Source of the DNA: Candidatus Kuenenia stuttgartensis
GTDB taxonomy: Bacteria; Planctomycetota; GCA-002687715; CAIWVZ01
NCBI GenBank assembly: GCA_945860915.1
Contig: CAMARR010000006.1
Coordinates: forward strand, 1-64,000
Length of the DNA stretch: 64,000 nt
Direction: 5' to 3'
The position numbers were made by a program, and so were the translations under genes. Under the pieces are notes generated by a model. It did no database searches and was not told where the DNA came from. It saw only the letters and a program-made list of their open reading frames with translations. Position 1 is the first letter of the stretch; each line of letters begins with the position of its first letter. Shown piece by piece: positions 1 through 8,851 of the stretch.

Positions 1-41
1 GTCCCGCCGACGTCGACTGCGAGTTTCCATTTCGGACCCAT
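1..41 (-). CDS. 5' end of an unidentified ORF leaving the window
   Basis: An ATG at position 41 overlaps the TGA stop of the upstream glycosyltransferase as TGATG, and the frame stays open to the window edge, giving about 13 residues that begin MGPKWKLAVDVGG. The overlap is typical of a translationally coupled operon partner. Too little is visible to name a product. Confidence 0.3.
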   Translation of the reverse strand, partial: MGPKWKLAVDVGG

Positions 42-1162
42 CATCGGCGGCGTTGGAGGGCTTCGGCGACGACTTCGTCGTAGATCTCATGCAATGTGAC
101 AACAGACGGTTCGACACGAGTCAATGGGCCCGCAACGCGACGAGACTCCTGTTGACGTCGAGCGCGTTCTTCCATCGGGTCGTCGAGTGTGGCAACGATT
201 GCCGCCGCCAACGCCTCGGGATTGGATGCGGGCACAAGTCGGGCGCCCGAGCCGCGAAGTGCCGCCTCGACGCTTGGGTTCGAGGTTGCGACGGCCGGCA
301 CACCGGCCACCATCGCTTCCAAGAGCGCGACGGGAAGGCCGTCCTCGCGTGAGGGCTGCACATAGACGTCCATCGCCGAAAGGAGCGATCCGCGATCACC
401 ACGCTCACCGAGCAAATGGAATTCATTTTCCATCCCCGCACGCTGGACGCGCCGAAGAAATGGAACCGGATCCGACGACGTCCCCGCGACAAACCACTGA
501 ATCTCACGACCGGCGCGCTTTAAGACGAGCGCCGCTTCCAAAAGATCGTCGCCGCCCTTCGAAGCGTCCAGCCGCATCATCGATGCCACGCGGAAAACCG
601 GTTCGTCGAAGCCAGCCGGTCGGTCCTTGCCAAAAAGTTCCGAGGGGTCAACGATCGGCGGCAGGAGTCTCAGTCGCGCCACGCCGACGCCGAGGAGATC
701 TCGCGCGTCCGTAGCAAGTTCCGCAGATGGAACCAGAATTCTGTCCGTGCGATGCGCGGCGTACCGCTGCCAACGTGAGACCGAACTAACGTGCCGCCGC
801 CAGGTCGCCAGAATTATGGGTACCCCCGCCGTTCGCGCAGCGAGGACCGCGGGGACAAGCCCTTCGTGCGATGCGACATGCACGATGTCGGCTTTGACAT
901 CTCGAAGCAGCTTCACAAGGCGAATGAACGCTGCGATGCGCCCGCCAAGGCCCGCGTTCTTTGGAAAGGAGGGTGTGAGGACGGGTGTCCCAGAATGCTG
1001 GATCTTGACCGATAGCTCGCCGGGCTCGGCTAGGGAGATCACGACGGGTTCATAGCGGTTCGGGTCGAGCCGTCGAAGGTGATGGAGGACCTGACGCTCG
1101 GCACCTGCAAGTTGCGTCCGGGCTAGCACGTACGCGAGTTTGATCTTGGGGCGTGGCGTCAT
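41..1162 (-). CDS. GT4-family glycosyltransferase
   Basis: The 373-residue protein has the two-Rossmann (GT-B) layout of family 4 glycosyltransferases, retaining enzymes that move a sugar from a nucleotide-sugar to a lipid or polysaccharide acceptor at the cytoplasmic face. Visible marks are the N-terminal KLAYVLARTQLAGAE acceptor loop (about residues 8-22), a mid-protein VASMMRLDASKGGDDLL segment at the start of the donor domain, and the EDGLPVALLEAM donor-binding motif near residue 275. No signal peptide or membrane segment is seen. The stop overlaps the start of the next minus-strand ORF, so it probably heads or belongs to a surface-glycan operon continuing beyond the window. Acceptor and sugar cannot be predicted. 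Confidence 0.85.
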   Translation of the reverse strand: MTPRPKIKLAYVLARTQLAGAERQVLHHLRRLDPNRYEPVVISLAEPGELSVKIQHSGTPVLTPSFPKNAGLGGRIAAFIRLVKLLRDVKADIVHVASHEGLVPAVLAARTAGVPIILATWRRHVSSVSRWQRYAAHRTDRILVPSAELATDARDLLGVGVARLRLLPPIVDPSELFGKDRPAGFDEPVFRVASMMRLDASKGGDDLLEAALVLKRAGREIQWFVAGTSSDPVPFLRRVQRAGMENEFHLLGERGDRGSLLSAMDVYVQPSREDGLPVALLEAMVAGVPAVATSNPSVEAALRGSGARLVPASNPEALAAAIVATLDDPMEERARRQQESRRVAGPLTRVEPSVVTLHEIYDEVVAEALQRRR

Positions 1163-1255
1163 GCGAAGGCCCCGCCAGACAGGCGGTAGCGAGCGAGGCT
1201 ATCAGCGCCAACGCGAATCGGGAAGCAAGAACTCGGTTTTGTGGGGGCAAGTCGG

Positions 1256-1261
1256 TATCCT
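1256..1261 (+). promoter_or_regulatory. -10-like TATCCT, leaderless geometry
   Basis: TATCCT ends 6 nt before the ATG at 1268, placing a predicted transcription start at or next to the start codon. There is no Shine-Dalgarno sequence in this space and no clear -35 box. Confidence 0.4.
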
Positions 1262-1267
1262 TCACCC

Positions 1268-2710
1268 ATGTTTCGGATTGCCGCTATCGCGTTGTTGGTC
1301 GCCCAGCTCGCCTCCGCCCAATTTGCCGGCGGGAGCATCTTCGTTTCCCTCGATGCCACCCAGTACTCGGGCGTCAGCCAAATCGGGGTACCGGGCAACA
1401 GCTATCTCTCGACCGGCGAAATTCTTGCCTACTCAACGGGGATGACCACCGGCGCACGCTCGCTATGGAGCGCCGAGGCCTTGGGGGTCCTCCTTGGAGA
1501 CCGTGACAGCGACTTTCTCCCCAACGATTGGCTCAACGTCGACGCGATTCACTTCACGACGTTGACGTCGGGGATTCAACCCCGCCCCTACGACGCGTTG
1601 ATGTCCTTTGAGTACGACCTTCTGAATGTCAGTGGCACCACCCTGATCTCGGCCGGCGACATCTTCCGCCTGACCGGCATCAACACCTACTCTGTGTTCG
1701 TTTCCCGCGCGACGCTTGCGGCAGCGATGGGCACGACCGTCAGCGCGGCGAATCCATTGAACCTCGATGGCCTCGCCATGACGGCCGACGGCACGCTCAT
1801 CGTTTCATTCAAGAACTCTCCTTCGTCAACTTTTGTCGCCACCTGCAACCATGTTCGCAACCCACTGAACGGAATTGTGGGTAACGCAATCACCATTTAT
1901 GGTTCGGACATCATCGCGATTCCACCGCCATATGGAATTGCACCGGCGACCATTCTCTACCGCTCGGCGGATCTCCTCTCAGTCGCTAGCCAATATGGAT
2001 TCCAGAGCGTTCAGGAAGTTCGCGACTTCGACCTTCAGCCAAACACGGCGAACATCTCGAACCCATATGACCCGGCTGGCGGCTTTGCCTCAGGCACTCG
2101 TCCCCATTTGATTTTTCTGCCTTGGGGTTCGGACGTGGCAATGTGCACCAACCCAGCAGCGAATCCCGCCGGATTCAACAACACGTGGTGGTCGGCGCCA
2201 ACTACCTGCGTGACATGCGGATCATTCGCGACCAATGGGTCCACCAGCCGTGTCGCCTTCGACGCGCTTGCCATCTCTCCGTATGCCATGCCCGTGGGAT
2301 CCGCAATCACCGTCGACGTGACCGACGTGAACAGCGTTCCCAATGGCCCTGTCTTCGTATCGGGCAACTCATTCCGTTTCACCGTTCGCAACCTCCCCAC
2401 ATCGCCTGTCGGCGCAACGGCGCGCATCTTCATGAGCACGACGTTGTGGACCGGGACGGGCTATCCCGTCACGACGGGAGGCTTCAATGCAACGGTCTTG
2501 AACCCCAACGACGCGTTTCTTCTGACAACCTCGGTCCCAGCCTACGACCCACTCCTCATCACGGGTACGACTCTGTTGTATGGAACGGTCCAAACGCCGA
2601 TGATCACGGTGCCGCCTGGAGTCAACGGACTCTCGCTCTACGTGCAGCCCATGATGCTTGGACCCTCGATCTTCCCGATAGGCGCGCCCGGCTTCCTTCG
2701 CATTCAGTAG
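1268..2710 (+). CDS. Exported protein of unknown function
   Basis: A 480-residue protein starting with a clear signal peptide (MFRIAAIALLVAQLASAQ, cleavage probably after ASA or AQ). The frame is open from a GTG at 1241, but the ATG at 1268 is preferred because it begins the signal peptide directly and has a -10-like box 6 nt upstream. The mature part is rich in Thr, Ser, Asn and small residues, reads as beta-rich, and contains a few Cys (for example the TTCVTCG segment near the middle). I recognise no family. It stands alone on the plus strand, convergent with arfB. Confidence 0.8.
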   Translation: MFRIAAIALLVAQLASAQFAGGSIFVSLDATQYSGVSQIGVPGNSYLSTGEILAYSTGMTTGARSLWSAEALGVLLGDRDSDFLPNDWLNVDAIHFTTLTSGIQPRPYDALMSFEYDLLNVSGTTLISAGDIFRLTGINTYSVFVSRATLAAAMGTTVSAANPLNLDGLAMTADGTLIVSFKNSPSSTFVATCNHVRNPLNGIVGNAITIYGSDIIAIPPPYGIAPATILYRSADLLSVASQYGFQSVQEVRDFDLQPNTANISNPYDPAGGFASGTRPHLIFLPWGSDVAMCTNPAANPAGFNNTWWSAPTTCVTCGSFATNGSTSRVAFDALAISPYAMPVGSAITVDVTDVNSVPNGPVFVSGNSFRFTVRNLPTSPVGATARIFMSTTLWTGTGYPVTTGGFNATVLNPNDAFLLTTSVPAYDPLLITGTTLLYGTVQTPMITVPPGVNGLSLYVQPMMLGPSIFPIGAPGFLRIQ

Positions 2711-2805
2711 CCGCACCCGCAGATCAAGCCCACTTGGGTGCTATTCACGTGCGCAGTTTGGCGCGACCGAATTTGAGTCCGCATTACGCACCGAGCCTTG
2801 GTGGT

Positions 2806-3204
2806 CTACCAGTCTTTCTGACGACGGTCGGACTTCTTGGCGCTTTCTTTGCGCTTGCCGTCTAGGCGGCGCGTCTTCGAAGACCGCGTCGGCTTGGTCT
2901 TCTTGCGGCTCTTCGGTGGAATCTCTGCCTCTGCGAGCCACTCCGCGAGTCTCTCGACGGCGGCCTCTTCATTAGCTCGACGCGTGCGATGAACCGATGA
3001 GGTAAGCAAGAACTCGCCTTCAACCGTCACATTCCCGCGGTGCTCCGCAAGAAGTCGTTGAAGCACCTGCGGCGGGATCCAATCAGCCTCGTCGATCCGA
3101 AAACGAAGTTCGACTTTAGTCGCGACTTTGTTGACGTTTTGCCCGCCCGGTCCCCCCGACGTCACCGCGCGAATAGTGAGGCGGCTTCGCAGGACGACGA
3201 TCAT
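2806..3204 (-). CDS. arfB: Peptidyl-tRNA hydrolase ArfB (class I release-factor-like)
   Basis: The 132-residue protein has the GGQ motif in TSGGPGGQNVNKVATKVELRF (residues 15 on), which hydrolyses peptidyl-tRNA in the ribosomal A site. It has the short length and strongly basic C-terminal tail (KKTKPTRSSKTRR, then KKSDRRQK) that ArfB/YaeJ threads into the empty mRNA channel of stalled ribosomes; it lacks the codon-recognition domains of true release factors. Its role is codon-independent rescue of ribosomes on non-stop mRNAs. Its ATG overlaps the stop of the upstream membrane-anchored gene by 4 nt, so it is the last gene of the kinase operon. Confidence 0.93.
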   Translation of the reverse strand: MIVVLRSRLTIRAVTSGGPGGQNVNKVATKVELRFRIDEADWIPPQVLQRLLAEHRGNVTVEGEFLLTSSVHRTRRANEEAAVERLAEWLAEAEIPPKSRKKTKPTRSSKTRRLDGKRKESAKKSDRRQKDW

Positions 3205-4412
3205 GGCGCCTCCGCAAGCACACGTGCTGCGTCCGCCAACGCGGCTGCATCGAGAGTCAACGTCGGCTGTGACAACGCGCCAAGAACCGCCTTAACGGTC
3301 GGCCATCCGGAAGCCGGCGCTGCGATATCGGTGACCCGCCAGCCTTTCGCGCCCGCGCGCCAGAGCCTTGCGGACACCGAGTACGAGCCAGCGGCAACAC
3401 TTACTCCACCGAAATCGCGCGGATCAAGCCGGCTGCCGCCACTTGGCTGTCGTTCACCCTTACGCACAAGTTGTACTTCAATCAGGTTCGGCCACTTCGG
3501 CAGCGAATTTCCGCGCCCGGCTACTTTGACTTTGGGCATAACAAGAGCCTGCCCAAGCGGTGGCTCCGCCACAGGCTGAGCGGGCCCTTTCGCTGGCGCG
3601 ACTGCCGTGACGCGATCAGGAGTTACCGCTGGCTTCGTGTCGACAACGAGCTTCGCTGTGACGATGTCCCCCTCGGATTTTGGCCCCACCACGAGTTTGG
3701 GCGCCACAGACCCACCAACGACCGAGGCCTCGATTGACAAAAGCGCGTCGGTCTCGACGTGAGCGAAACGAGCCTGCCCTGCGGCGAGGTCCCGTACTCC
3801 GACTGCCACCACATCCGTGTCAAATGAAGGATCACGATTGGCGACCAAGACCCGCACATCACCTGGACCTTGCCACACCAGACCATCCTCCGTCACGAGT
3901 TGGACGTCGAGGATCCCGAGCGGCGGCGTCTTCAAAACGGTCTCGTGCGAGACAAGCTGCATCGGCGAAGACAGGGCCTCTTCAAGAAGGACGAGCGGCA
4001 CCGCGACCGCAGAACGATTGGGACGCGGCAGGCTCGCAAGCCCGTCGTTATCTGTCAGCACCACCAACGAGAGCCCACGCGATGGCCCCATGAGTGGATC
4101 CAAGTCGCGCCACATGACAGGAATGCCCGCCCTCGGAAGTCCACCCGCATCCACTACACGTATGAACGCGGCATCGCCGGCGGAAGGCGTCCGTGGCGAC
4201 TCGCCGTCGTCGCTTGGAGTCCGCCGTGAATCACGCGAGGCCTCGTCTCTTCGGACTTGTGGAATCGGGCTTTCTTGTCTCGGCAATTCGGCGGGTCGAA
4301 TGTTGGGACGCCAGGGACGCGCCGCATCCGGATCCCGGACGAACATGGCGATGACCAATGCCGCCATAACGACGGTGATCGCGATCATCAGTTTGCGTTC
4401 CGAATGCAGCAC
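3201..4412 (-). CDS. Membrane-anchored protein of unknown function
   Basis: About 403 residues from a GTG at 4412, chosen because GGGGG lies 8 nt upstream and translation then begins 8 residues before the single hydrophobic anchor (MIAITVVMAALVIAMFV). The open frame reaches back to 4499 but would overlap the preceding gene. After the anchor comes a charged, Pro/Arg-rich linker and then beta-rich sequence reminiscent of carboxypeptidase-regulatory-like repeats, for example DAGGLPRAGIPVMWRDLD. I do not recognise a family. It lies between the TPR peptidase and arfB in the kinase operon. Confidence 0.72.
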   Translation of the reverse strand: MLHSERKLMIAITVVMAALVIAMFVRDPDAARPWRPNIRPAELPRQESPIPQVRRDEASRDSRRTPSDDGESPRTPSAGDAAFIRVVDAGGLPRAGIPVMWRDLDPLMGPSRGLSLVVLTDNDGLASLPRPNRSAVAVPLVLLEEALSSPMQLVSHETVLKTPPLGILDVQLVTEDGLVWQGPGDVRVLVANRDPSFDTDVVAVGVRDLAAGQARFAHVETDALLSIEASVVGGSVAPKLVVGPKSEGDIVTAKLVVDTKPAVTPDRVTAVAPAKGPAQPVAEPPLGQALVMPKVKVAGRGNSLPKWPNLIEVQLVRKGERQPSGGSRLDPRDFGGVSVAAGSYSVSARLWRAGAKGWRVTDIAAPASGWPTVKAVLGALSQPTLTLDAAALADAARVLAEAP

Positions 4413-4470
4413 GCCGATTGCCCCCAACTGTGGCTGACGATACCCGAAACCGCGCGTGCCCTCCGGCGAA

Positions 4471-5697
4471 CTAACGCTCTCCGGCGACCGAGTCCTCAAT
4501 CTCTGACAGCGGTATCCCCGTTACCTTCTCGAATGCCGTCGCCACTCCCTTGCCGTCTTTTAACGCGACCAAAGTCGCCCTCACGGCTCCAAAGCCGACG
4601 CGTCGGACCATGGCATCGGTCATGACATGTGCGCCTGCGTAAAGGCGGCCGACCTCATCCGCATCAACAATGGACACCCAAGATGCCGGCATCGACTCCA
4701 CGCGGCGCCATGGCTTTCCGGCGACGCGCAGGCGGCTATCCGAGACTTGGCGTCCCTCTAGAATCTGCGCTAGCCCCTCATTGAGCCAAACCGGGCATCG
4801 ACGCGTGAGGTCCTGAATTGCCAGATGCGTGTATTCATGCCTGAGCGTCCGCGCAATCGCATCGCGATTGGCCGAAAACTCGGCGACAGGAAGGCGGATG
4901 CGGCCGTCGAACAGCCCACCGGTCCAACCATGCGCGCCGGTCGCATCCCGAAACGTCTCGCGACCGTAGACCACCACCACAACCCGGCGCCCAGCAACAT
5001 GGCCGAGCGTCGCGCCGCAATGCTGCGCCGCGGCATCGAGCAAGTCGAGCACTGCCTCAGCGACACCGCCAAAGGCCTTGTCTTCGCCCTTCACGGTGAA
5101 CGAGCCACGGGAGACGCGAAACCACGACTCTTCGAGGCCAATGTCCTTCCGAAGCTTCGCCTCCCACGATTCATGGACGGTCCGGCGCGCCGGATTCAAC
5201 TTGCGCGCAGAAACCACGCATTCGAGGGCGCCAGGCAGATCGTCGTCGTCCTGCCGACAACGCGCGAGCTCCTCGAACGCTTCCCATGAGGAAGGCGCGC
5301 GCTCCAGAACGCGTTCGATCTCGCGCATGGCCCGAAAGGTCTCGCCATCCTCACGCCACCACGCGGCGGTCTGGACACGGACGATTACATCGGTCGGAGC
5401 AAGTGCCATGGACTCGGTCGCGTCGGCATAAGCCCCTCCATCATCGCCGGCTTGGCGCCTCGATTGAGCTCGTCGCAACAGGGTTCGGGCGAGATTGAGG
5501 TCTGCGAAGGAATCTCCCACCGGAGCCTTCGCTTTAATCTCGCGGAGGAACTCGACCGCCTCGTCAAATTTGCCGTCCTTAAGCAGCGCCTCCGCCCTCT
5601 CAACGGGTGTTGCCGGTCGAGACTCGGGTGTCTGCTGCAGAGAGCCCGCGGCTCCGACGATGGCCGCGATCAACACCAACGCGATGAGCACTTTCAT
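4471..5697 (-). CDS. TPR protein with gluzincin-type (MA-family) peptidase domain
   Basis: 408 residues. An N-terminal signal peptide or anchor (MKVLIALVLIAAIVGAAG) is followed by TPR-like helices (about residues 30-180) and a C-terminal zinc peptidase domain with HEYTHLAIQ (HExxH) and a downstream WLNEGLAQ glutamate, the pattern of gluzincins (peptidase MA superfamily). It is probably a periplasmic or membrane-associated metalloprotease, or a derivative. The ATG at 5697 overlaps the kinase TGA (TGATG) with GGAGGGG just upstream; a TTG one codon earlier is less likely. Substrate unknown. Confidence 0.82.
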   Translation of the reverse strand: MKVLIALVLIAAIVGAAGSLQQTPESRPATPVERAEALLKDGKFDEAVEFLREIKAKAPVGDSFADLNLARTLLRRAQSRRQAGDDGGAYADATESMALAPTDVIVRVQTAAWWREDGETFRAMREIERVLERAPSSWEAFEELARCRQDDDDLPGALECVVSARKLNPARRTVHESWEAKLRKDIGLEESWFRVSRGSFTVKGEDKAFGGVAEAVLDLLDAAAQHCGATLGHVAGRRVVVVVYGRETFRDATGAHGWTGGLFDGRIRLPVAEFSANRDAIARTLRHEYTHLAIQDLTRRCPVWLNEGLAQILEGRQVSDSRLRVAGKPWRRVESMPASWVSIVDADEVGRLYAGAHVMTDAMVRRVGFGAVRATLVALKDGKGVATAFEKVTGIPLSEIEDSVAGER

Positions 5698-6758
5698 CAA
5701 CCCCTCCTCGTCGTCGGACGGCGGGACGTCGACGGGGGCAACATCCCCTCGATCCTCGCAATCAGGTCATTCCACGTCGCAAATCGCATGTCACGATTTC
5801 GAGCCATCATTTTGCGCACAAGAAAGTCCATTTGATGCGATACGGCGGCCGCCTTCAAATCCCCCGATCGCAGGTCGTGGGCGATTCTCGCGGCCAGCTG
5901 TTCATCGTCGCTAGTCGTGACATCGAAAGGCAACTTGCCGAAGAGCCATTGATACATGGTCGCACCGAGCGCGTACATGTCGGCCCGCGAGTCGAGGTGC
6001 GTACCTTCAGCCTGCTCAGGCGCGAGGTAACTGACGGTTCCGGCCGTGACATCACCTTCACCCGCTCCCACCCGAACGGCGAGGCCAAGATCAACCAGTT
6101 TGTACCTGCCAGACTTCAACTTGATGATGTTGGAAGGTTTCACGTCCCGGTGTACCCAACCTGCGTCGGACAGTGCCTTCAGCGCCCGGGCAGTCGAAAG
6201 GGCCATCTCAAGCACTTCGACTTCGTTGAAACACCCCCCAGCGTCAATTCGAGAGCGCGTACTTTCGCCGTCGAGTCGCTCCATGACGAGGTAATGCAGC
6301 CCATCGAATTCGAAGTCGTAATAGGTTTCGACGAGGTTTTCATGCACCACCGAACATGAGACCTCCACCTCTGCTCGATAGCGTTCCATCAAAGTCGCAG
6401 AGCGTCGCATCGACGCGTTCATCAGCTTCACCGCGACCGAACGGCCCGTCCGCAGGTCTGTGGCTGCATAGACGCGCGACATTCCTCCGCTGCCGAGCAG
6501 TTTCAGAAGGCGAATATCCGGCAGCAGATCAGCGGGTGGGTGGTTGGGATCATTGATCCAGCGAACCTCGGAAGGTGTGGCCCATTTCATTCGAATGACG
6601 ATCTCTCCAACGCCCAGCGGGCGCCCTCGATCGGCCAGTTCCTTCGCCTTCTCTAGCGCTGCATTCGCCTGTTCCTTGGTAATCGCGAGCTCGACCGCGA
6701 GACGTGCCGCCAGCCATGTGTCTCCCTGTGGCGCGTGAACATCTGCATCGAATGGCAT
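5697..6758 (-). CDS. Hanks-type Ser/Thr protein kinase
   Basis: 353 residues. About 80 N-terminal helical residues of unknown type precede a kinase domain: glycine loop LGSGGMSRVY (88 on), VAVKL lysine (K111), catalytic HRDVKPSN (about 203), DLG in place of DFG, APEQ and DMYALG. The catalytic residues are intact, so it should be active. No transmembrane or extracellular sensor domain is present, unlike PknB-type kinases, so it should be cytosolic. It is first in an operon with the TPR peptidase, the anchored protein and arfB, and divergent from an AAA+ ATPase. A TAAGAT box ends 6 nt before the ATG. Confidence 0.92.
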   Translation of the reverse strand: MPFDADVHAPQGDTWLAARLAVELAITKEQANAALEKAKELADRGRPLGVGEIVIRMKWATPSEVRWINDPNHPPADLLPDIRLLKLLGSGGMSRVYAATDLRTGRSVAVKLMNASMRRSATLMERYRAEVEVSCSVVHENLVETYYDFEFDGLHYLVMERLDGESTRSRIDAGGCFNEVEVLEMALSTARALKALSDAGWVHRDVKPSNIIKLKSGRYKLVDLGLAVRVGAGEGDVTAGTVSYLAPEQAEGTHLDSRADMYALGATMYQWLFGKLPFDVTTSDDEQLAARIAHDLRSGDLKAAAVSHQMDFLVRKMMARNRDMRFATWNDLIARIEGMLPPSTSRRPTTRRG

Positions 6759-6764
6759 GCGTGC

Positions 6765-6770
6765 ATCTTA
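6765..6770 (-). promoter_or_regulatory. -10-like TAAGAT, leaderless geometry
   Basis: TAAGAT ends 6 nt before the kinase ATG at 6758; no Shine-Dalgarno sequence lies between them. Confidence 0.4.
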
Positions 6771-6932
6771 TCTCCGCGCGACGGCGCAGTGAATCACCTC
6801 TTGTTGGGCGCGTCTGCGCGTCTTTTGTTGTCCCCCGGAAACTGTCGAGAAGTCCGACATCGAGGCGGCGATGGGAGTCATCGCCTTGAGGATGTGGCCC
6901 ACTCACCGGGCTGTTGGAGAGGCGTTCTGAAC

Positions 6933-8261
6933 ATGCGAGCCGATCATCACCTAGTCCTTAAGTATTGCGAAGCTCTTGACGAGTTCGTTCGAATCCGCGT
7001 CTTCGGTGACGAGGAGGGAAAACAGATCCTCGGAGCGGCTGCAAGTGCCAACAAGTCAGCGTTTCAACATGCGGTCGTGAAGGCTTGCATCCTTGACCAC
7101 AATGTCGAGCTGACCACACGTCTCGAGCGGGCTCAACGCCACACGAGCCAAGACATCAACGAGATCCTCTACATCCTGTGTGTGGAGGTCAATCCCTCGT
7201 TCGAGATCCACCAAGTCTCCGTTCCGCTCGGCGACGCAGCGACGCCCGACTCCGCAAATGGCGGGCTCGAAGTCGCCCCGAGCCTCACCGAGGAGCAGCT
7301 GAATAAGCTGATGCGCCTCGATGTCGAACTGAAGAAGCGCGTCATCGGTCAGGAACACGCCGTGGATGTCGTCTCCCGCGCCATCAAGAAGGCCGGAGTA
7401 GGACTCCGCGATCCGCGACGTCCTGTCGGATCGTTCATGTTCGTCGGACACGTCGGCGTCGGAAAAACCGAACTAGCGAAGGCCATCGCCGATTGCATGT
7501 ATGGCAGCCAGTCTCGCTTGATTCGCGTCGACTGCTCCGAATACGCCTTGCCGCATGAATACGCCAAATTGATCGGTGCCCCGCCTGGGTACATCGGCCA
7601 CAACGAGGGCGGCTACCTCACCGAGGCAGCGAAAGAGATGGGCGATTTCGTCGTTCTGTTCGACGAGATCGAGAAAGCCCACTCGAAGATGCACAACATC
7701 TTGCTGCAGCTTTTGGACGAGGGCACCGTGACGGACTCGAAGGGATTTAAGGTCTCCTTCAAGAACGCGGTGGTGCTCATGACCAGCAATCTCGGTGTGC
7801 GCGAAATCAATCAATCGCGAACATCGATCGGCTTCGACGCCGAGCAACGGCTCGCGACGCCGTTTGAGTCGATGAAGCACGAAATCCACGAAGCGCTTAA
7901 GAAGTGCTTCCGCCCCGAGATGTTGAACCGGATCGACGACGTGGTGGTCTTCAACACGCTCAGCAAGGAAGACTCGTTGAAGATCGCGGACATCATGCTG
8001 AGCGATCTAGGTAAGATCGCGGCGCGCGCTGGCGTCGCCGTTCAATTTGACAGCTCAATCCGCCGTCACATTGTGGAAGTTGGCTGGCGTCGTGAATGGG
8101 GCGCGCGCGAACTCAAGCGCACCATCAAGCGCGAAATTGAAACACCTCTCACGGATCTGATTCTTGACCGCACCATCCGCCAAGGGATGTCGGTTGTGGT
8201 CACCGTGAGAAATGAAACTGTGGCATTCGACCCGCTCACCTCGGTCGCGAGCGCCACATAA
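6933..8261 (+). CDS. Single-ring Clp/HSP100-type AAA+ ATPase
   Basis: 442 residues from the ATG at 6933, which has GGAGAGG upstream; the frame extends back to 6735 but that part looks non-coding and would overlap the kinase start. About 110 helical N-terminal residues of unknown type precede one AAA+ module resembling the D2 ring of ClpA/B/C: IGQEHAV, Walker A GHVGVGKTE (His replacing the usual Pro), pore loop PPGYIGH, Walker B VVLFDEIEKAH, sensor 1 TSNLG, and the C-terminal D2-small domain with GARELKR. It lacks the D1 ring and Clp N-domain repeats. I see no obvious ClpP-docking IGF loop, so unfolding without degradation is possible. Divergent from the protein kinase. Confidence 0.88.
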   Translation: MRADHHLVLKYCEALDEFVRIRVFGDEEGKQILGAAASANKSAFQHAVVKACILDHNVELTTRLERAQRHTSQDINEILYILCVEVNPSFEIHQVSVPLGDAATPDSANGGLEVAPSLTEEQLNKLMRLDVELKKRVIGQEHAVDVVSRAIKKAGVGLRDPRRPVGSFMFVGHVGVGKTELAKAIADCMYGSQSRLIRVDCSEYALPHEYAKLIGAPPGYIGHNEGGYLTEAAKEMGDFVVLFDEIEKAHSKMHNILLQLLDEGTVTDSKGFKVSFKNAVVLMTSNLGVREINQSRTSIGFDAEQRLATPFESMKHEIHEALKKCFRPEMLNRIDDVVVFNTLSKEDSLKIADIMLSDLGKIAARAGVAVQFDSSIRRHIVEVGWRREWGARELKRTIKREIETPLTDLILDRTIRQGMSVVVTVRNETVAFDPLTSVASAT

Positions 8262-8311
8262 GTCAAGCTCCGTCGTTGGATTAGACGGGACTTTGATCGT
8301 TACGAACCTAA

Positions 8312-8350
8312 GGGGCCGGGAGTCCTTGCAAAGGACTCTCGGCTCCTTCC
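8312..8350 (+). terminator. Rho-independent terminator after the AAA+ gene
   Basis: A 16-bp stem (8312-8327 with 8331-8346, two G-U pairs on the plus strand) with a 3-nt loop, followed by TTCC. It sits between convergent genes. The U tract is weak. Confidence 0.65.
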
Positions 8351-8356
8351 TTACAA

Positions 8357-8839
8357 TTAGAGGTCGTGAACCGCTTGCACGCGGAGGTCGGCGCCAACCG
8401 GATTAACCGCGAGTAGGCAGCCCGCGTCGTTTCCGCCGTAGACGCGAACGAGGTAGCCACCAACGGAGACGCCTAATGACCCGGCGACACGGGCGGCCTC
8501 GTCGCCCGTAAGCGTACGCTCGCGCGGCCATCGACCGGCTTCGAGGTCCGATCGCGAGAATGACTCTGCCTGCGTGTAGCGCTTGGCTAGTCTGGCGACG
8601 CGAGGACCTTGCACCTTAAGCAACGCTGCAATCTCTTCGTCTTTATCAACACGAGTAGATCGAAATTGAAGCGGAGCGGCAGCGAGGGATCCTGCCGCTG
8701 CAAGATCTTCTTGGCCCAATGCGATGACAAAGTCGAGGCCAATCTTGCGCGCTTCATCCGTGCGCGCCGCGATCGAAACATGATCGCTTGAACAGCCAAT
8801 GACAAAGAGGAAGAGACAACCAAGCAACGTCGATCGCAC
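8357..8839 (-). CDS. Small lipoprotein of unknown function
   Basis: 160 residues from a GTG start with GGGAG about 8 nt upstream. The N-terminus MRSTLLGCLFLFVIGC is a lipoprotein signal with lipobox VIGC. The remainder mixes helix and strand (AARTDEARKIGLDFVIALGQEDL) and reads like a small NTF2-like or DUF4878-type fold, but this is only an impression. It lies 12 bp downstream of recG and may be co-transcribed with it. Confidence 0.72.
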   Translation of the reverse strand: MRSTLLGCLFLFVIGCSSDHVSIAARTDEARKIGLDFVIALGQEDLAAAGSLAAAPLQFRSTRVDKDEEIAALLKVQGPRVARLAKRYTQAESFSRSDLEAGRWPRERTLTGDEAARVAGSLGVSVGGYLVRVYGGNDAGCLLAVNPVGADLRVQAVHDL

Positions 8840-8851
8840 GTAGGTGCTCCC

